DNA of 64,000 bases from Dactylonectria macrodidyma (lineage: Eukaryota > Ascomycota > Sordariomycetes > Hypocreales > Nectriaceae). The notes below the pieces were generated by a model, which saw only the letters and a list, made by a program, of their open reading frames with translations, was not told where the DNA came from and searched no databases. Within the stretch, counting starts at the first letter, position 1. The number at the start of each line of letters is the position of its first letter. The stretch spans positions 992,001-1,056,000 of the forward strand of contig JAGMUV010000023.1 in the NCBI GenBank assembly GCA_020744425.1. The letters are read 5' to 3'. Below, piece by piece: positions 12,578 through 23,997 of this stretch. The translations under genes and the position numbers were made by a program.

Positions 12578-13088
12578 CTTGGGTCGTAGGGAAGGGTTGG
12601 CGATGCCTGTAAGGTGTTGGTGACTGGGTTGCTGGGTAGCTGGAAGTTGAAAAAGGGTTACGACACGAAGTAAATCGAAAGTACTCGTTGAATAGAAGAG
12701 ATTAGTGCAGGTAATTATATATGGAGTCTTGATTGCGCCCATGCATACATGACCTGGGGTAAACGATCCATCTCATTCATTCGCATCGAACCCCAGGACA
12801 ATTGTTCGTAACAATGGTGGGGCAGCATTATGGGTACAATAAACTTGGTTAGCTTCCAGAATACGAAATACGGGTATACGTATTCAACATGGCCCCATCG
12901 AACAAGCGAATCAATACGGGGCAACTGCTCTTCCGGAGCATGCCCCACTGCTGGTGTCCGACAAAGGAACATTCTTTTTGTTGAGTATTACTCCCTTTAG
13001 TGAGCAAGACCGCCTCGTTCCCCTCCGTCCTCAATTCCAATCTTTTCCGCAGTACGACGTATTCGTTTGGTTCTACCCCCGGAACGAA
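12578..13088. promoter_or_regulatory. Shared divergent promoter, RTA1 / Zn2Cys6 regulator
   Basis: About 510 bp separate the two divergent starts. In yeast, Upc2-type regulators bind sterol response elements with a TCGTATA core. Sequences such as CGTATT and GTATACG occur here (near 12865-12885 and 13058-13066), but no exact core match was established by eye. The head-to-head arrangement alone suggests possible co-regulation. Confidence 0.35.
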
Positions 13089-14357
13089 ATGACACCCTCA
13101 GAATCGGGACCTCTCAAGTCCCGTCGATCGCACCGAAAATCAAGGCGCGGTTGCACCGTGTGCAAGGCACGACGAATCAAATGCGATGAACGCCATCCGC
13201 AGTGCGGCAATTGCGTCGTCACTGAGCGTGTGTGCTCATACTTGGCACAGAGCACGGGAGTCGCTGCTAGTATCTCCTCCGCCAATGCCGGTTCCTCCTC
13301 CTCCGCTAGTACCGGTGTCTCCGCCGGGCCCGTCATGGTCGCAACTGGAACCCCAGGCGTCAGCCCGGGACCGAGCGTGAGCAGCAGTACCGGAGACGGC
13401 GGACAGCTTTCGGTTGGACTGAGGAATATTGAGCTGGATCCCAGTATTTCTGGCTCAGGAGCAACATTTACAGTCATTCATATGACTTTACTTCACCATG
13501 CCGAAGTCAACATGGCTGACTACATGGCACTCCGTGGTATCATTCTACCCATCATCGATGCTGCCATAGACAACGCCGTCACAGCGCCCTACCTTCTAGA
13601 TCAGCTACTCGCCCTCTCAGCATTGCATCTCGCTACGCAAGACGCGACTAGAGCACACGTCTACCAGAATCAGGCTACTGAACTGCAGACTCGTGCCCTG
13701 AGCATGTTCAACCAAGTCCGGGAGGAGATAACTGAGAGCAATTACATGCCCACGTTTCTCTTTGCAACCCTCTTGGGCGTCCATGTACTGCGGAACACCC
13801 TGTCTGACCACCACTTAGCCCTCGGCGAGTTCGTCGGCACTTTTGTCAATTACATACGCCTACATCGTGGCGTCAGAGCTGTTACGAGTGTTTACTGGGA
13901 CTCTATCCTTCAATCAGAATTGAAACCTCTACTCTACATCATCGACTGGACTGACTATGCTGAAGATCGGACTCCAGGGCTGGAGACAGCTGACTTGAAG
14001 ACGTTCCTTGAGTCCTCGGATCTTGCGCCCTCATCTGTCAAGGCGTGTCTCAATGCCTTGAAATGGGTTCAGTGGGTGCTTGATATGATTGCAATGGAGC
14101 CTTCCCGATTTGATCTGGCGGTGCATGCAACTATGGCATGGCCTCTGGTAATTCCGGACGAATACGTCGACAGTCTATATCAGCACCGACCAGAAGCGCT
14201 CGTTGTATTGGCCTACTATGCTGCAATCCTCCATCGATACCGGCAATTTTGGGTTTTTGGGTATTCTGGGTCGAGCTTGATCCAGTCTATAGGCTTGCAT
14301 GTTGGTGCTTACTGGGCAGACGTATTAGCTTGGCCGCAAAGGTCACTTTCGTCATAA
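13089..14357 (+). CDS. Zn(II)2Cys6 transcription factor, Upc2-like
   Basis: A single open frame of 422 residues. The ATG at 13089 puts the zinc cluster at about residues 20-50: GCTVCKARRIKC, CGNC and a final Cys, spacing CX2CX6CX6CX2CX6C, preceded by a basic SRRSHRKSRRG stretch. A Ser/Gly/Thr-rich linker follows. The body (LLHHAEVNMADYMALRG, LSALHLATQD) and the end (YYAAILHRYRQFWVFG to VLAWPQ) resemble fungal proteins annotated as sterol uptake control protein 2. Such regulators sense sterol or control lipid genes in yeasts; many filamentous paralogues have unknown targets. It is divergent from an RTA1 gene and near a sterol glucosyltransferase, which agrees with a lipid role, but that is inference. 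Confidence 0.85.
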   Translation: MTPSESGPLKSRRSHRKSRRGCTVCKARRIKCDERHPQCGNCVVTERVCSYLAQSTGVAASISSANAGSSSSASTGVSAGPVMVATGTPGVSPGPSVSSSTGDGGQLSVGLRNIELDPSISGSGATFTVIHMTLLHHAEVNMADYMALRGIILPIIDAAIDNAVTAPYLLDQLLALSALHLATQDATRAHVYQNQATELQTRALSMFNQVREEITESNYMPTFLFATLLGVHVLRNTLSDHHLALGEFVGTFVNYIRLHRGVRAVTSVYWDSILQSELKPLLYIIDWTDYAEDRTPGLETADLKTFLESSDLAPSSVKACLNALKWVQWVLDMIAMEPSRFDLAVHATMAWPLVIPDEYVDSLYQHRPEALVVLAYYAAILHRYRQFWVFGYSGSSLIQSIGLHVGAYWADVLAWPQRSLSS

Positions 14358-14738
14358 AGAATTATGTACCGTAATAAATTCAGTTTATGCATTAGAAGAG
14401 AAAAATCCCCATATGAATCCTGTATAGAACAATAGCAAGAGATCAATTGATAACTTCCCATAGAGACATATCTGTAATGAGGAAGTCGGGTCGATAGGCC
14501 AGCACTACACGTAGGGAGGGGGCAATTCAAACACATGGTGACTCCAGTGTTCAAATTGTAAGACAATAACTGGTACGGCCTGTGGCGCTTTTATCAGCCT
14601 GGACAAGAAGTTAGAGTTATCGGAATTGAGGAAAGTCTTTCTACACTAAGATATAATAGAACACCCGACTGATTTTCTGCCGCCACCGATTGTACCGCAT
14701 GAGGGTTTCTCATAACAGCATAAAGAAGTGGGGGGATT
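14358..14738. other. Short convergent intergenic stretch
   Basis: This lies between the 3' ends of the plus-strand regulator and the minus-strand sugar transporter. No gene, RNA or repeat is recognised. Confidence 0.5.
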
Positions 14739-16217
14739 CTAGATCCTCTCCCCGCCGTTCGCAACATGCATAACCTGTGGGTCCTTTTCGTCTCCCTCCT
14801 CTCGAGCGACAACCCCATGCAAAGTAGCATCTTTCTCAAAAAGTTCGTCAATCTCCTCCAAGGTCAACTTCGCTGTTTCCACGTAGAATACCTTGACGAT
14901 AACGACGAAAACTGCGTTCAGCACCGCATAGATCAAATAGTACTTCCATCCAATATTGCTAATGCCAACCGGGGTTACCAATACCACGACATAGTTGCAA
15001 ATCCAATTCGTGGCTGTTGCAACTCCGGCTCCAGCAATGCGCATCCGTTGAGTATTGACCTCAGCTGGGTACAACCAGGGCACAGCAATCCAGGAAAGGC
15101 CAAAGGTGGTATAGTACCCAAAAATGAATGCAACAGCGACAGGTTGCCACTGTTTAGTGTTAACACCCAGGCCAGCTGACACCAGGGCAAAGCAGAAAGC
15201 CTGCGCTGCCGCACCCCAAAGCATCATCTTCTTTCTTCCAAAGGACTCGATGTAAAGGGCTCCGACACATGTCGAAATCATGAGATTCATGGCATTACAG
15301 GCGCCAAGGATGAGAGAGAGGTTTCGACTAACACCGAGCGATGCGAAAACCACGGGCAAATAGTAGTTGACGATGTTGATGCCTCCGAATTGTTGCATAA
15401 ATTGAGTGCCGGCGCCGAGGAGCATGCGTCGGGTTGTTTGAAGGCTGTCATTCTTGAAAAGAGACTTGAACGCGAACTTTGGTGCCTCTGCTTCATGTCG
15501 GAGGTTCTCCAGAATCAGATCAAACATCTCATTGGTGCGCTCGTTTGGCGTGTTGGGTCCGTTCAGTCTCTTTAAGACAGCGTAAGCCTCCTCGTTACGC
15601 CCCTTCATGGCGAGCCATCGTGGCGAGTCAGGGAGCCAAGGCAGAAACATGACAGTCAGGCCAGCGAAGAAGCATTGGAAAGCCAGGGGAAATCTCCACG
15701 AGACGGGATTGGTTGCGATGAAAGACATGCCATAGTTGAGCCATTGGGCCATGACATTGCCGACTTGGTTGAGGCCCAATTGGAGGACCATAAACCGTCC
15801 GCGGTAACGGGCTTTGGCTGTTTCTGACTGCCATACAGGAATCGCGGCAGTGTTCATTCCATTCCCGAGACCAGCAATGAATCGTCCAATAATCATGACA
15901 GGAACGTGGTAGGCGGCAGTCTGCATGATGGCGCCCACGACCAAAATAGCACACCCCCAGGCAATGGTAAGCTTGCGGCCAACTCTGTCACCCCACCACA
16001 TAGCAAATATAGCTCCAAAGAAGCAGCCAAGGTCGTAAGTGGCAGTGATCTGACCCTGAAGTGTTGGATCAGGATCATCGAACGTCTTGATGAAGTCAGC
16101 GTTGCCGAGCAGGGCACCAAACACGCCTTGGTCGTAGCCAAACAGCGCGAACCCGGCCCCTGAGGCAAAGGTGATCATCGCCATGAGGGCGGTGCCTTCG
16201 AAGTTGTCGACAAACAT
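14739..16217 (-). CDS. MFS sugar transporter
   Basis: An intronless frame of 492 residues from the ATG at 16217. It has the twelve-helix sugar-porter layout: an N-terminal helix containing FGYDQGVFGALL, the loop GDRVGRK between helices 2 and 3, GRFIAGLGNGM, the family signature PDSPRWL before the large central loop, QQFGGINIVNYYLP in helix 7, ESFGRKK, and WLYPAEVNTQRMR after helix 10. The C-terminus is acidic and cytosolic. Such porters import hexoses, pentoses or disaccharides by proton symport at the plasma membrane; substrate cannot be read from sequence. It begins a run of carbohydrate-related genes reaching to 33.7 kb. A TATA-like stretch lies about 105 bp upstream. Confidence 0.94.
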   Translation of the reverse strand: MFVDNFEGTALMAMITFASGAGFALFGYDQGVFGALLGNADFIKTFDDPDPTLQGQITATYDLGCFFGAIFAMWWGDRVGRKLTIAWGCAILVVGAIMQTAAYHVPVMIIGRFIAGLGNGMNTAAIPVWQSETAKARYRGRFMVLQLGLNQVGNVMAQWLNYGMSFIATNPVSWRFPLAFQCFFAGLTVMFLPWLPDSPRWLAMKGRNEEAYAVLKRLNGPNTPNERTNEMFDLILENLRHEAEAPKFAFKSLFKNDSLQTTRRMLLGAGTQFMQQFGGINIVNYYLPVVFASLGVSRNLSLILGACNAMNLMISTCVGALYIESFGRKKMMLWGAAAQAFCFALVSAGLGVNTKQWQPVAVAFIFGYYTTFGLSWIAVPWLYPAEVNTQRMRIAGAGVATATNWICNYVVVLVTPVGISNIGWKYYLIYAVLNAVFVVIVKVFYVETAKLTLEEIDELFEKDATLHGVVAREEGDEKDPQVMHVANGGERI

Positions 16218-17589
16218 TTCCGGTCGCCGTCTGAGGTAAAGATATTGAAGAGACTAGATTGAAAGAGATAGTAGGAAAAAGCAAAGATGAGAATTTGTCT
16301 TGAAACAGAAAGATCTGTGACTATATAACAATATTCTTTCGCCCATGGCATCAAAAGTTCTAGACTCTGTTTGTTTATACGGAAACTACAATCCGAAAAA
16401 TCCCGGTAAATACGTAGTGGGTTTGCCTCCCTTAAAATCCGGGGTTTCCGAGAACAAGGTTCAAGCCTCATCTGGGGAAACCTGGGGCAGAATAAGTATA
16501 TGTGGAGAAGAACTGTAGCAGATATTTACCTAAAAAAGTAAATACAGAGTAAAACACACCCCTGGCACCTGCCTTCGATAGAAATTCGAGTCATGTCGCC
16601 AGAGTCGGGTGACATAGAGAAATGTCGGGAGTTGGCATCCGCAACGTGCCCAGCTAATGGAGGATCATAGCTGGTGCATGAGGACAGCCCCCTTTTCAAA
16701 ATTGTTGACATCAAGTCTTAATCGGCATCTCCGAAATTGCATCTTGTCACCTAGAAGAACAAGAACACTACCTGTAGTATCTGACGAGCTGGCGGCGTAG
16801 TGACGGCCTTCGCATCGCGCGTTGGTATGACTCAGCAGTTGAGAACCGGCGTGAATGAGGGCGACAGCAATACCATAGACTTCCACTTATAATATGAGAT
16901 GTAGTTCAATCTTTGAAGTTAATTGCTGATCAATGGTAGTTGCCGGAAAATGGAATCCAAAATCCCTGGGTTGGAATAATTTTCCAGTCTATACGGTATA
17001 GAAACACGCCCTCTAGCAGCTGTGGTTCTGCATCCTGTAGGCGGCCAACTCTGACGGAAGTATTGTTGTTCCATAGTGAATCTAGCAACACTCTCGCATC
17101 CACGGTAGCGGTCGTGATCAGGAGCTGGTATACCGTCAAGGTATTAATAGAGGCTTCGGTCGATGTAGTAGACATGACCAAAAGCAAAGGTGACGTCACT
17201 CAAAGCTCAGCATCAGGTCTGGATCGCCTTGATGCTGAAGACACAGTTTCCTTTTCGCTGGTCGACTCCGACCCAGTACTTGGGACGATGTTCAGATTGA
17301 GAGCCTCGTATCGCGGTGAGTAACAGTATACTTTCCAGGAGTGTGCGCTTTACCACTAAGCCCGCAATCGGCTGCAGGACCATAGGACATTGACTGCAAC
17401 GGTCGGGTTCTACATTCGGGCGGCGGGTCTAGGATAGGTAGGTCGAAGTTTACGTCAGCAATAAATCAGGCATAGAGCTATTCCTTCAAATAATATATAA
17501 GAAAGGGACCTTCAATTGATAAAAATTTGGCAATAGCTGAGGAGTGATCATGCTACGTATGCATTTATTAGTCAAAATAATTCTGGATA
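16218..17589. other. Intergenic region before a RIP-decayed transposon
   Basis: The first part is the promoter side of the sugar transporter, with CTATATAAC at 16321-16329. A 127-codon plus-strand frame at 16940-17323 and an antisense frame at 16930-17199 are open, but neither shows a recognisable domain or splice partners. Confidence 0.45.
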
Positions 17590-19449
17590 ACGTATGTAAT
17601 AAGCGAGTGTCCCGGATAAGCGAGTGTCCCATAAATTCTAACCTTTAAGACAGGATCGAAGATAAAAATATAATAACGCATTCAATCAATCTAGTTTAAT
17701 CGCTATACTCTTATTTAGACGTCTCAATAATAACCTCACAGGTTCTCGCATTATGACCGGTCTTTCCGCACGTTCTACAGCGCCTTTCCCTCGGTCGCGC
17801 TAACCCTCCTCGGCCACCACTTCTCGACAATTCGGCCTCTATCTGCGTATTAATATCCATCTGATCAATCGCTTCCCTCCCCTCATCTAGAGTCATCTTC
17901 CCTCTATTCTGTAAGCGGGTTCTTTTTGCTTTGCGCTGCTTACTAAGGGCCTCATTTGACTATCAAAGGATCTGCATCTCAGACTTTAATAATGCTATCT
18001 CATATATTATTGCCTTCATTCCCTTAGTCAATGACTTAACAGCCTTAAGAATAGATGCTGGAGAGCTACTCTAATGCCTCTTAATTCGTCTTTTAAAGTA
18101 TTTAGACTAAGAGCTAGCTTTAAGAACTATCTTAGGGGTCTTTAAGACCCAAGGGTCTGGGAGGCTGGCCTCCTCCTTAATAGGCATTAGAGTCCGTAGC
18201 TATATATCAAGCTTTAATATAACACTTTCCGGGTCTAAAGGAATAAGTCCGGCTCTTCTAAAACCTCCCTTAATATTGCTTTTTATTATAGTGGCCTAAT
18301 AGATAGCGTAAAAGGCTAGGAAGAACTCGGTCTTTAAAACGTGGGTTATAGAGCATTTAATTAATTGCTTAATTTCTTAACTATAGGCTTTCTTAAGTAG
18401 CCTAAAGCACCCGATATTAAGAGGCTGAATTAAATAAGATAAGTAAGGCAGTATACAAAGCGTAATAATATAATTATCTTTATAATATTTCTTAAAGTTA
18501 ACTGAGTAATGACTTTCATACCTATTAAGGATTAGAAGATGATAGTGACTGGTTAAGCGGGCCTTTATATACTGATTAAAGTGCTTTAGCTACTTAAGAC
18601 CTATCTTATTATCAGTCTAGCCATTTTGAGTTATAGCGATAGCCTAATCGCCTAGGAGGTTGCTTTCTTGGTACTAATTGGCGAGGTGATATTGGCCCGT
18701 AACTACAATAAATGGCTGGATTGTCTAGCCTTCTGTATTAATTGCTTAAATGACTGTAATCCATTCCCGGTTTCTAGGCTAGACTGATTTTAGGTTTTTA
18801 CGCCTTTCTACGCCTATAATAACCATTCTGCTTATAATAAGGCCTATTATAAAGCCAGTCTCATTAAAGTTATAAATATTAGTAAAGTTAATACTATATT
18901 TCATAATTATATTCTCTATAAGCCTAAACCAGTTATAAATAATGGCCGGATCTTCGTATTTAGCCTTCTAATAGTCATATTTATGAAAAAAACGCGTCTT
19001 AAGCTCTTAGTATCGCCTAATGAAGTTAGAAGCCTAGCGCTTGCCGATAGGTAACGCGTCGCGGTCGGCAAGCAGTCAGTTAGCCATTTCTTCAATACCA
19101 CGCAGTCACGGGGGAAACCCTCGCGAATCCAGGTCGAGAATAAACTGAATAATGATCTATTCCTCTAGATCAGATAGCTTGCGTGATTTAGTGATGGTAT
19201 CGCATTAAGAAAGAATGCCCTTCTGTCGGCGACTAAGCTTTTTTTTATAGACTTAGTAGATTGATGCAGTGCGTTGAATGCTTAGTTTTAGGTCATTTTG
19301 AAGGGCTTGAAGAGCAAGAAGGATATTTGCCTCTTCATTTAATTAAGACATCTTGGATGGTTGAGATATTGATAATCGGATGAAAAGTGAAGAGGTTGAA
19401 GGATTTATGGGACACTCGCTTATCCGAGACACTCGCTTATCACATACGT
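17590..19449 (-). mobile_element. RIP-decayed pogo/Fot-type DNA transposon
   Basis: About 47-bp terminal inverted repeats at 17590-17636 and 19403-19449 differ at only two positions. Each contains two direct copies of ATAAGCGAGTGTCCC. TA dinucleotides flank both ends (17588-17589, 19450-19451), as expected of Tc1/mariner/pogo target duplications. The 1.86-kb size fits Fot1-like elements. The interior is very AT-rich with many TA steps and no long frame, as expected after RIP. A minus-strand remnant near 17711-17896 encodes a CX2CX4HX4C zinc knuckle (CRTCGKTGHNARTC), typical of the C-terminus of this transposase class, so the lost gene ran on the minus strand. Confidence 0.9.
17711..17896 (-). 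pseudogene. Transposase C-terminal remnant with zinc knuckle
   Basis: A 61-residue open remnant inside the decayed element. It contains an acidic helix (EGREAIDQMD), a Gly/Arg linker and a CCHC knuckle. Upstream coding sequence is riddled with stops, so no functional transposase is made from this copy. Confidence 0.75.
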
Positions 19450-19956
19450 TATTGATTGTGATTATTTGTATGGTAATTGTAGACCTAGGTGAGGAGTGAT
19501 AATTACCAAGGATCATTCGCATGAACGATCTTCCGTGCCGCATTGAAATCTCGTTCTTGGCCGTGACACTAACGCTCTCTTCGTTAAGGGTTCAGGACTA
19601 AGGGGTAAGGCGGGAGGTACACATTTGGAAGAGGAGAAGTTGATGAGATCCTTCCATACGCAGCATTTCCGAGCCCCATTGACTAATCTTGCGTTCTATT
19701 GGAGCACTCCTGCAGTCTAGAACGAGTCAGGTTTGTGGGTATGGGAGACTATGGCTAAAAGGGCTTAGCTGTTTGCTTATCGGAATCTGGATTCCGGATT
19801 ACTCAGGGCTGGCTGCTGACGAACCATGACGCTTGATCCTTTCCCCAGATTTGTCCCGAGAACGGACGATTTCTACCAGGGATGTTCAATTTCTCCCCGG
19901 CAAGGTGCTTATCGAAGCAGGACACCGCCTTTAGGCAGCATCGACCCTCAGCCAGG
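19450..19956. other. Intergenic, upstream of the Zn2Cys6 gene
   Basis: Normal-composition DNA between the transposon edge and the regulator start. The sharp return from AT-rich to balanced composition at the inverted repeat supports the element boundary. No gene is recognised. Confidence 0.5.
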
Positions 19957-22606
19957 ATGCCAGACGCTGAGAAGCAAGCTTCATCAAATCGTCGTCATGT
20001 TACATCAGCATGCCGAGCTTGCAGAGAGGCAAAGATCAAGGTTTGTATCAACAGCTTCGACCGTCCGACTGACTGAGAAGCTAACTTGGACATTAGTGTG
20101 ACGGCAAGACGCCGATATGCCGTCACTGCTTTACTAAGGACCGACAGTGCGTGTATGGTGGAAGAGTCGACAGGAGAAAGTATGTCTGCCAGGTCCAGTT
20201 GCTCAATCTTTGACCCTGACCTTTCTTAGAGTTTCAGTTCGAAAAGCGGTAGACGCCTTCGCGAAACGTGTTCAACAACTTGAACTGTTCATAAGCACCC
20301 ATGATTTGGAGGTCCCTCCATGTCCCGACGATTGTAAAGAAACCATCGATGAGCTCGTCGGCGCGTATGCCCCCGATAAATCGACGTCGCCGCCCAGTCG
20401 AGCGAAGGAAGATATCAATTCGGAAGACGTCACGCAGTTTGTACCCAAACTCAACCGGTCTCATCCGACACCGCCGAGCGAAGCCCCTCGACAAGTACAG
20501 GCCATTACGCCGGGCGACCACCGGTCTGATCGCCACGAGGGAGCAAGTTTTGATCATGATAGAATGAGTCGAGAGAATGACATTACCAATCCCCATCTTG
20601 AGCCTAGTTTGGCAAGTCTTCTTCCCTTTTATGGGTCGATCGATGCTGAATGGGTGTGGGACGTCTCCTCGATGCCGCAGATGGATGGGCAGCCGCCCAT
20701 CAGAGTCTCCACTCCGCCCTTCGGTTTGAACGAGATTCTTCCTCCTCAAAATATAGACAGCCTGGCGGTCATCGAAGACGAGAGTACGGATGATGAAGTA
20801 CACTCCGAGGTCACAAATGAGTTTTCTTCTCGACTAGGTACTCTCAGCACGACCGAGTCTGGAGATATTCGCTTTTATGGCGCAACTTCAAACCTCAGTC
20901 TTGTGAGCAGCGGGGCAACTCCAAAGGAACTGAAAAGCCTTACAAAACCAGTTGCTCGGGCCCAAGCTCGACTAGATGCCCTGGGAATTGGTCAGATTGT
21001 CGAGGATGACTTGGTTCAACATCTCATTAACCTCTACTTTGCCTGGCATGACCCAAGTCTCCATGTTGTTGACAGGATAGCGTTCGAGCATGCAAGGGCA
21101 GAATATCAGCAACTTGGCTCCGAGAGAATTTTATACTCTGATGCCTTAGCTAATGCAATGTTCGGATCTCGTGCTCTTCTACCCCGCGTTCATCACAACT
21201 AACTTGATCTCAGGTGTGCCGTTGGCGCTGGACTAGAAACAGCGAAGCACCCAGATTATCCTACGCCTTTAGGGGAGTTCTTCGCAAGCCGGTCAAAAGC
21301 CCTCCTGGAATTCGAGTTGGATCAGCCGAAAATTGCGACAGTCCAAGCTCTGGCTATCCTGAGTTGCTATGAGGCCGCACAGACACGCGACTCTCGTGGC
21401 TGGCTGTTTAGTGGTGAGTGACAGTCCTGATTCTACTTAGAAGCCATAGCCTAACTTGGGCCTCTCCTTGTAGGTATGTCACTAAGACTTGCATTCGATC
21501 TTGGCCTCCACCTGAGTACGGCTTCTTTTGTTGCCAATGGGAAAATGACCCGGTTAGAGGCACATGCGAGAAGAGTGACGTTTTGGGCTTGCTTCATTAC
21601 GGACCGGTAAGAAAGCAGTTTCCCATCTGCTCTGCGGTTTAGACTAACATGGTAATAGCATGTGGGGACTGTACCTTGGTCGGCCTTTTGACAACAGCTT
21701 TGACGCCGTCACCGTTGAGAAGCCGCTGTCCGATGGCGATCATTCAACCAACGAGTTCTGGCTAGCTTACGCACCCGTGAAGGCTGCATTCCATGATGTC
21801 AGGTTGCCAGACCACCAAGAGCTACTCACCGAGAAATGGATTGATCTTTACGAGATCATGGCCGTTCTAGGACATTACCTGTATGTCGACAGTTTCTCTT
21901 GTCATTTTCTCGCTAACTCAGAAAGATATTTTCGAGCCGATGCTTCAAACACGGACCTACAGGCATTGGCTCATCAGACAAACCTTCGTCTTCTGGACTG
22001 GAAATCCAAGCTGCCTCCTCAACTTCAAGTTCACACCCAGCTCGAGTCCCCTGGACTTTATCTCCCCCAAGCTCTCATGCTTCAGTACGCTTTCATCCCA
22101 CAGCATTGACATCAGAACCCTAACTACTGAGTTGTAGTATGCAATACGCCCTTTTTGTCATCAACTTACATCGACCTTTTGTCGCAAAGCATTATATCCA
22201 ACCTGAGCCACCGGTTGGACCCGGTCACCTCCACGCTCGTGAAATGTGTATCAGCTCCGCCATCGAGATTGCAAAGCTGCTTCGGATTTTTGAGAGTCAG
22301 TATACGTTAAGCCGGTCAAATGTCCAGATGGTGTATATAGCCTTCACTGCCGCATTGATCCTTGTTTATGCCACCATTGCTGAGAACAATGATGAAAGCC
22401 ATCGCGATTTGCCCTTTCATTTGGGAACTTGTAGTCACGCGCTGGCGGAGCTTGGAAATATCTTCCCAAACGCCAACCGGACTCTTGATGTTCTTCTCAA
22501 AGTCAAGAGATCATGGCAAGCGAGATTGGTGGCTGCTACGACAGGACCCAAGCGGCGTGGCTCGTCGGCAACGACAGGATCTGGATCAAAGAGACGGAGA
22601 GCTTAA
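19957..22606 (+). CDS. Zn(II)2Cys6 transcription factor with fungal-specific regulatory domain
   Basis: Eight exons (19957-20040, 20097-20179, 20230-21159, 21214-21413, 21474-21606, 21659-21880, 21926-22084, 22138-22606) give 759 residues. The zinc cluster is split by the first intron: ACRACREAKIK joined to CDGKTPICRHC and CVY, spacing CX2CX6CX6CX2CX6C. A coiled coil follows (RKAVDAFAKRVQQLEL). The regulatory domain starts near residue 310, with HLINLYFAWHDPSLHVVD, the signature SLRLAFDLGLHLS, then RRVTFWACF and GLYLGRPF. The end is basic and may be a nuclear signal (GPKRRGSS, SKRRRA). The 45-bp intron at 21881 is in frame and could be retained. It ends 50 bp from the convergent dehydrogenase gene, which it may regulate (inference). 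Confidence 0.88.
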
Positions 22607-22656
22607 CTTCCACCAGAGAGCCAGTTATCATTATTGAATGAGTATCATTATAGAAA

Positions 22657-23997
22657 CTATTCAGGCATCTCCACCACAACCTTTACGACCAGCGCCCCTT
22701 TGTTGTCGCTGGTTCTCGCAGCCATGGCAAAGGCGTCAGGGACCGAAGCGAGACCGTTGAATGTGTGGGTGATAAGCTTCCGCACATCTGGTATGCTCTT
22801 GTCCCGTGCACAATTTTTGACAATTTCGAGTGCACGAGGATAACAGTTGGCATATCTCCAGACACCAACCAAATCGACCTCTCGTAGGGCCGCCGCTGAG
22901 AGGGGGAGGGTTTGAATCGGAGTCCCCATACCAACGAGCAGGACTTTGCCTCCTCCACGGGTTGCCTAGTTATGACATTAGCATTTTTCATTGCCTGGCT
23001 TAGAAATAACAAGATTCCTTACATGAATCGCAACTCGGACGCACGACTCAACACCTGTGCACTCGAAGGTTCTGTGAAACTTGCCAATAGGGTTCAGAGC
23101 GGTGAGGTTAGCCGCATATGCTTTGGCAATGACTAAAGCCTCTTCGAGATTCTGAGACTTCTTAGGCTCGAGTGGTAATATCGCGTCAGCAAAACCGTTG
23201 TCTTTCGCAAAGCTGAGCCTGTTATGAGCGATATCGGCCATAACGACGTGATTGTATCCATCTGCCTTAGCAGCAGCAGCACAGAGCAGGCCAACTGCAC
23301 CCGCGCCGATGATCAAGCAGCTTGAACCAGCCTTTGAGGCAGCTTTACGAACAGAGTGCACAGCGACTGCGAGAGGTTCCAAAAGCGCCCCTTGTGCGTA
23401 GGTTATAGAGTCTGGAAGCCTAAGAATGGTATTGCATTAAGTGAGAGATCTTGGCATCTGAAAGTGTGTAGCTTACTTATGTACCCATTTGGCTGGGTGG
23501 TTAACGCGCTCTTGAAGCGTACCCTGGAAATGAGGGAATGCCGTCGCGCTGCTGCGGAACCTCATCTTCTCGCAGACATTATAGGCTCCATCTTGACATT
23601 CTTCACACTCATCGCAGGGCACCCCGACCTCCAGAGCCACTCTGTCACCAACCTTGAGGCCATACTGGCTCTCGGCCTGGGGACCAACCGCCACAATGAC
23701 ACCGGCACTTTCGTGACCTTGCGAAAGGGGTTCTTTGATCTGAATGTCTCCATTGCGGAAGTGAGCGAAGTAATGCAGATCCGAGCCGCAGAGGGTGGTA
23801 GCTCTCATTGCTACTTGAACCTCATCTTTGCCCGGGAGACTGATGGGGCGAGAAATCTGTCAATTGTTTAAGTAAGCATCGTGGACCTTCTGCACTGCTT
23901 AGGGCACTCGTTAGAAACGTAGTCTACATACCAATCGCAAGTCTTTCGGCCCAAACAAGACTTGTGCCTCGCTTTGTGTAGGGAGTGCGCTGGGCAT
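22657..23997 (-). CDS. Zinc-dependent MDR dehydrogenase (sorbitol/xylitol dehydrogenase-like)
   Basis: Four exons (23997-23932, 23856-23477, 23419-23023, 22965-22657) give 383 residues. Catalytic-zinc ligands appear in CGSDLHYF (Cys) and QGHESAG (His-Glu). The structural-zinc lobe has four cysteines in CDECEECQDGAYNVC. The nucleotide-binding Rossmann motif is IIGAGAVGLL, and ALLEPLAVAVHSV is the typical polyol-dehydrogenase segment. Family members oxidise sorbitol, xylitol or L-arabinitol to ketoses with NAD+; substrate is not settled. It lies tail-to-tail with a Zn2Cys6 gene, between a sugar transporter and other oxidoreductases, which suggests a pentose/polyol pathway. No coding damage is seen. 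Confidence 0.9.

Noticed and set aside
16940..17323. 127-codon plus-strand frame upstream of the RIP-decayed transposon
   Set aside because: Open, but without a recognised domain; an antisense frame is equally open, so coding potential cannot be assigned.
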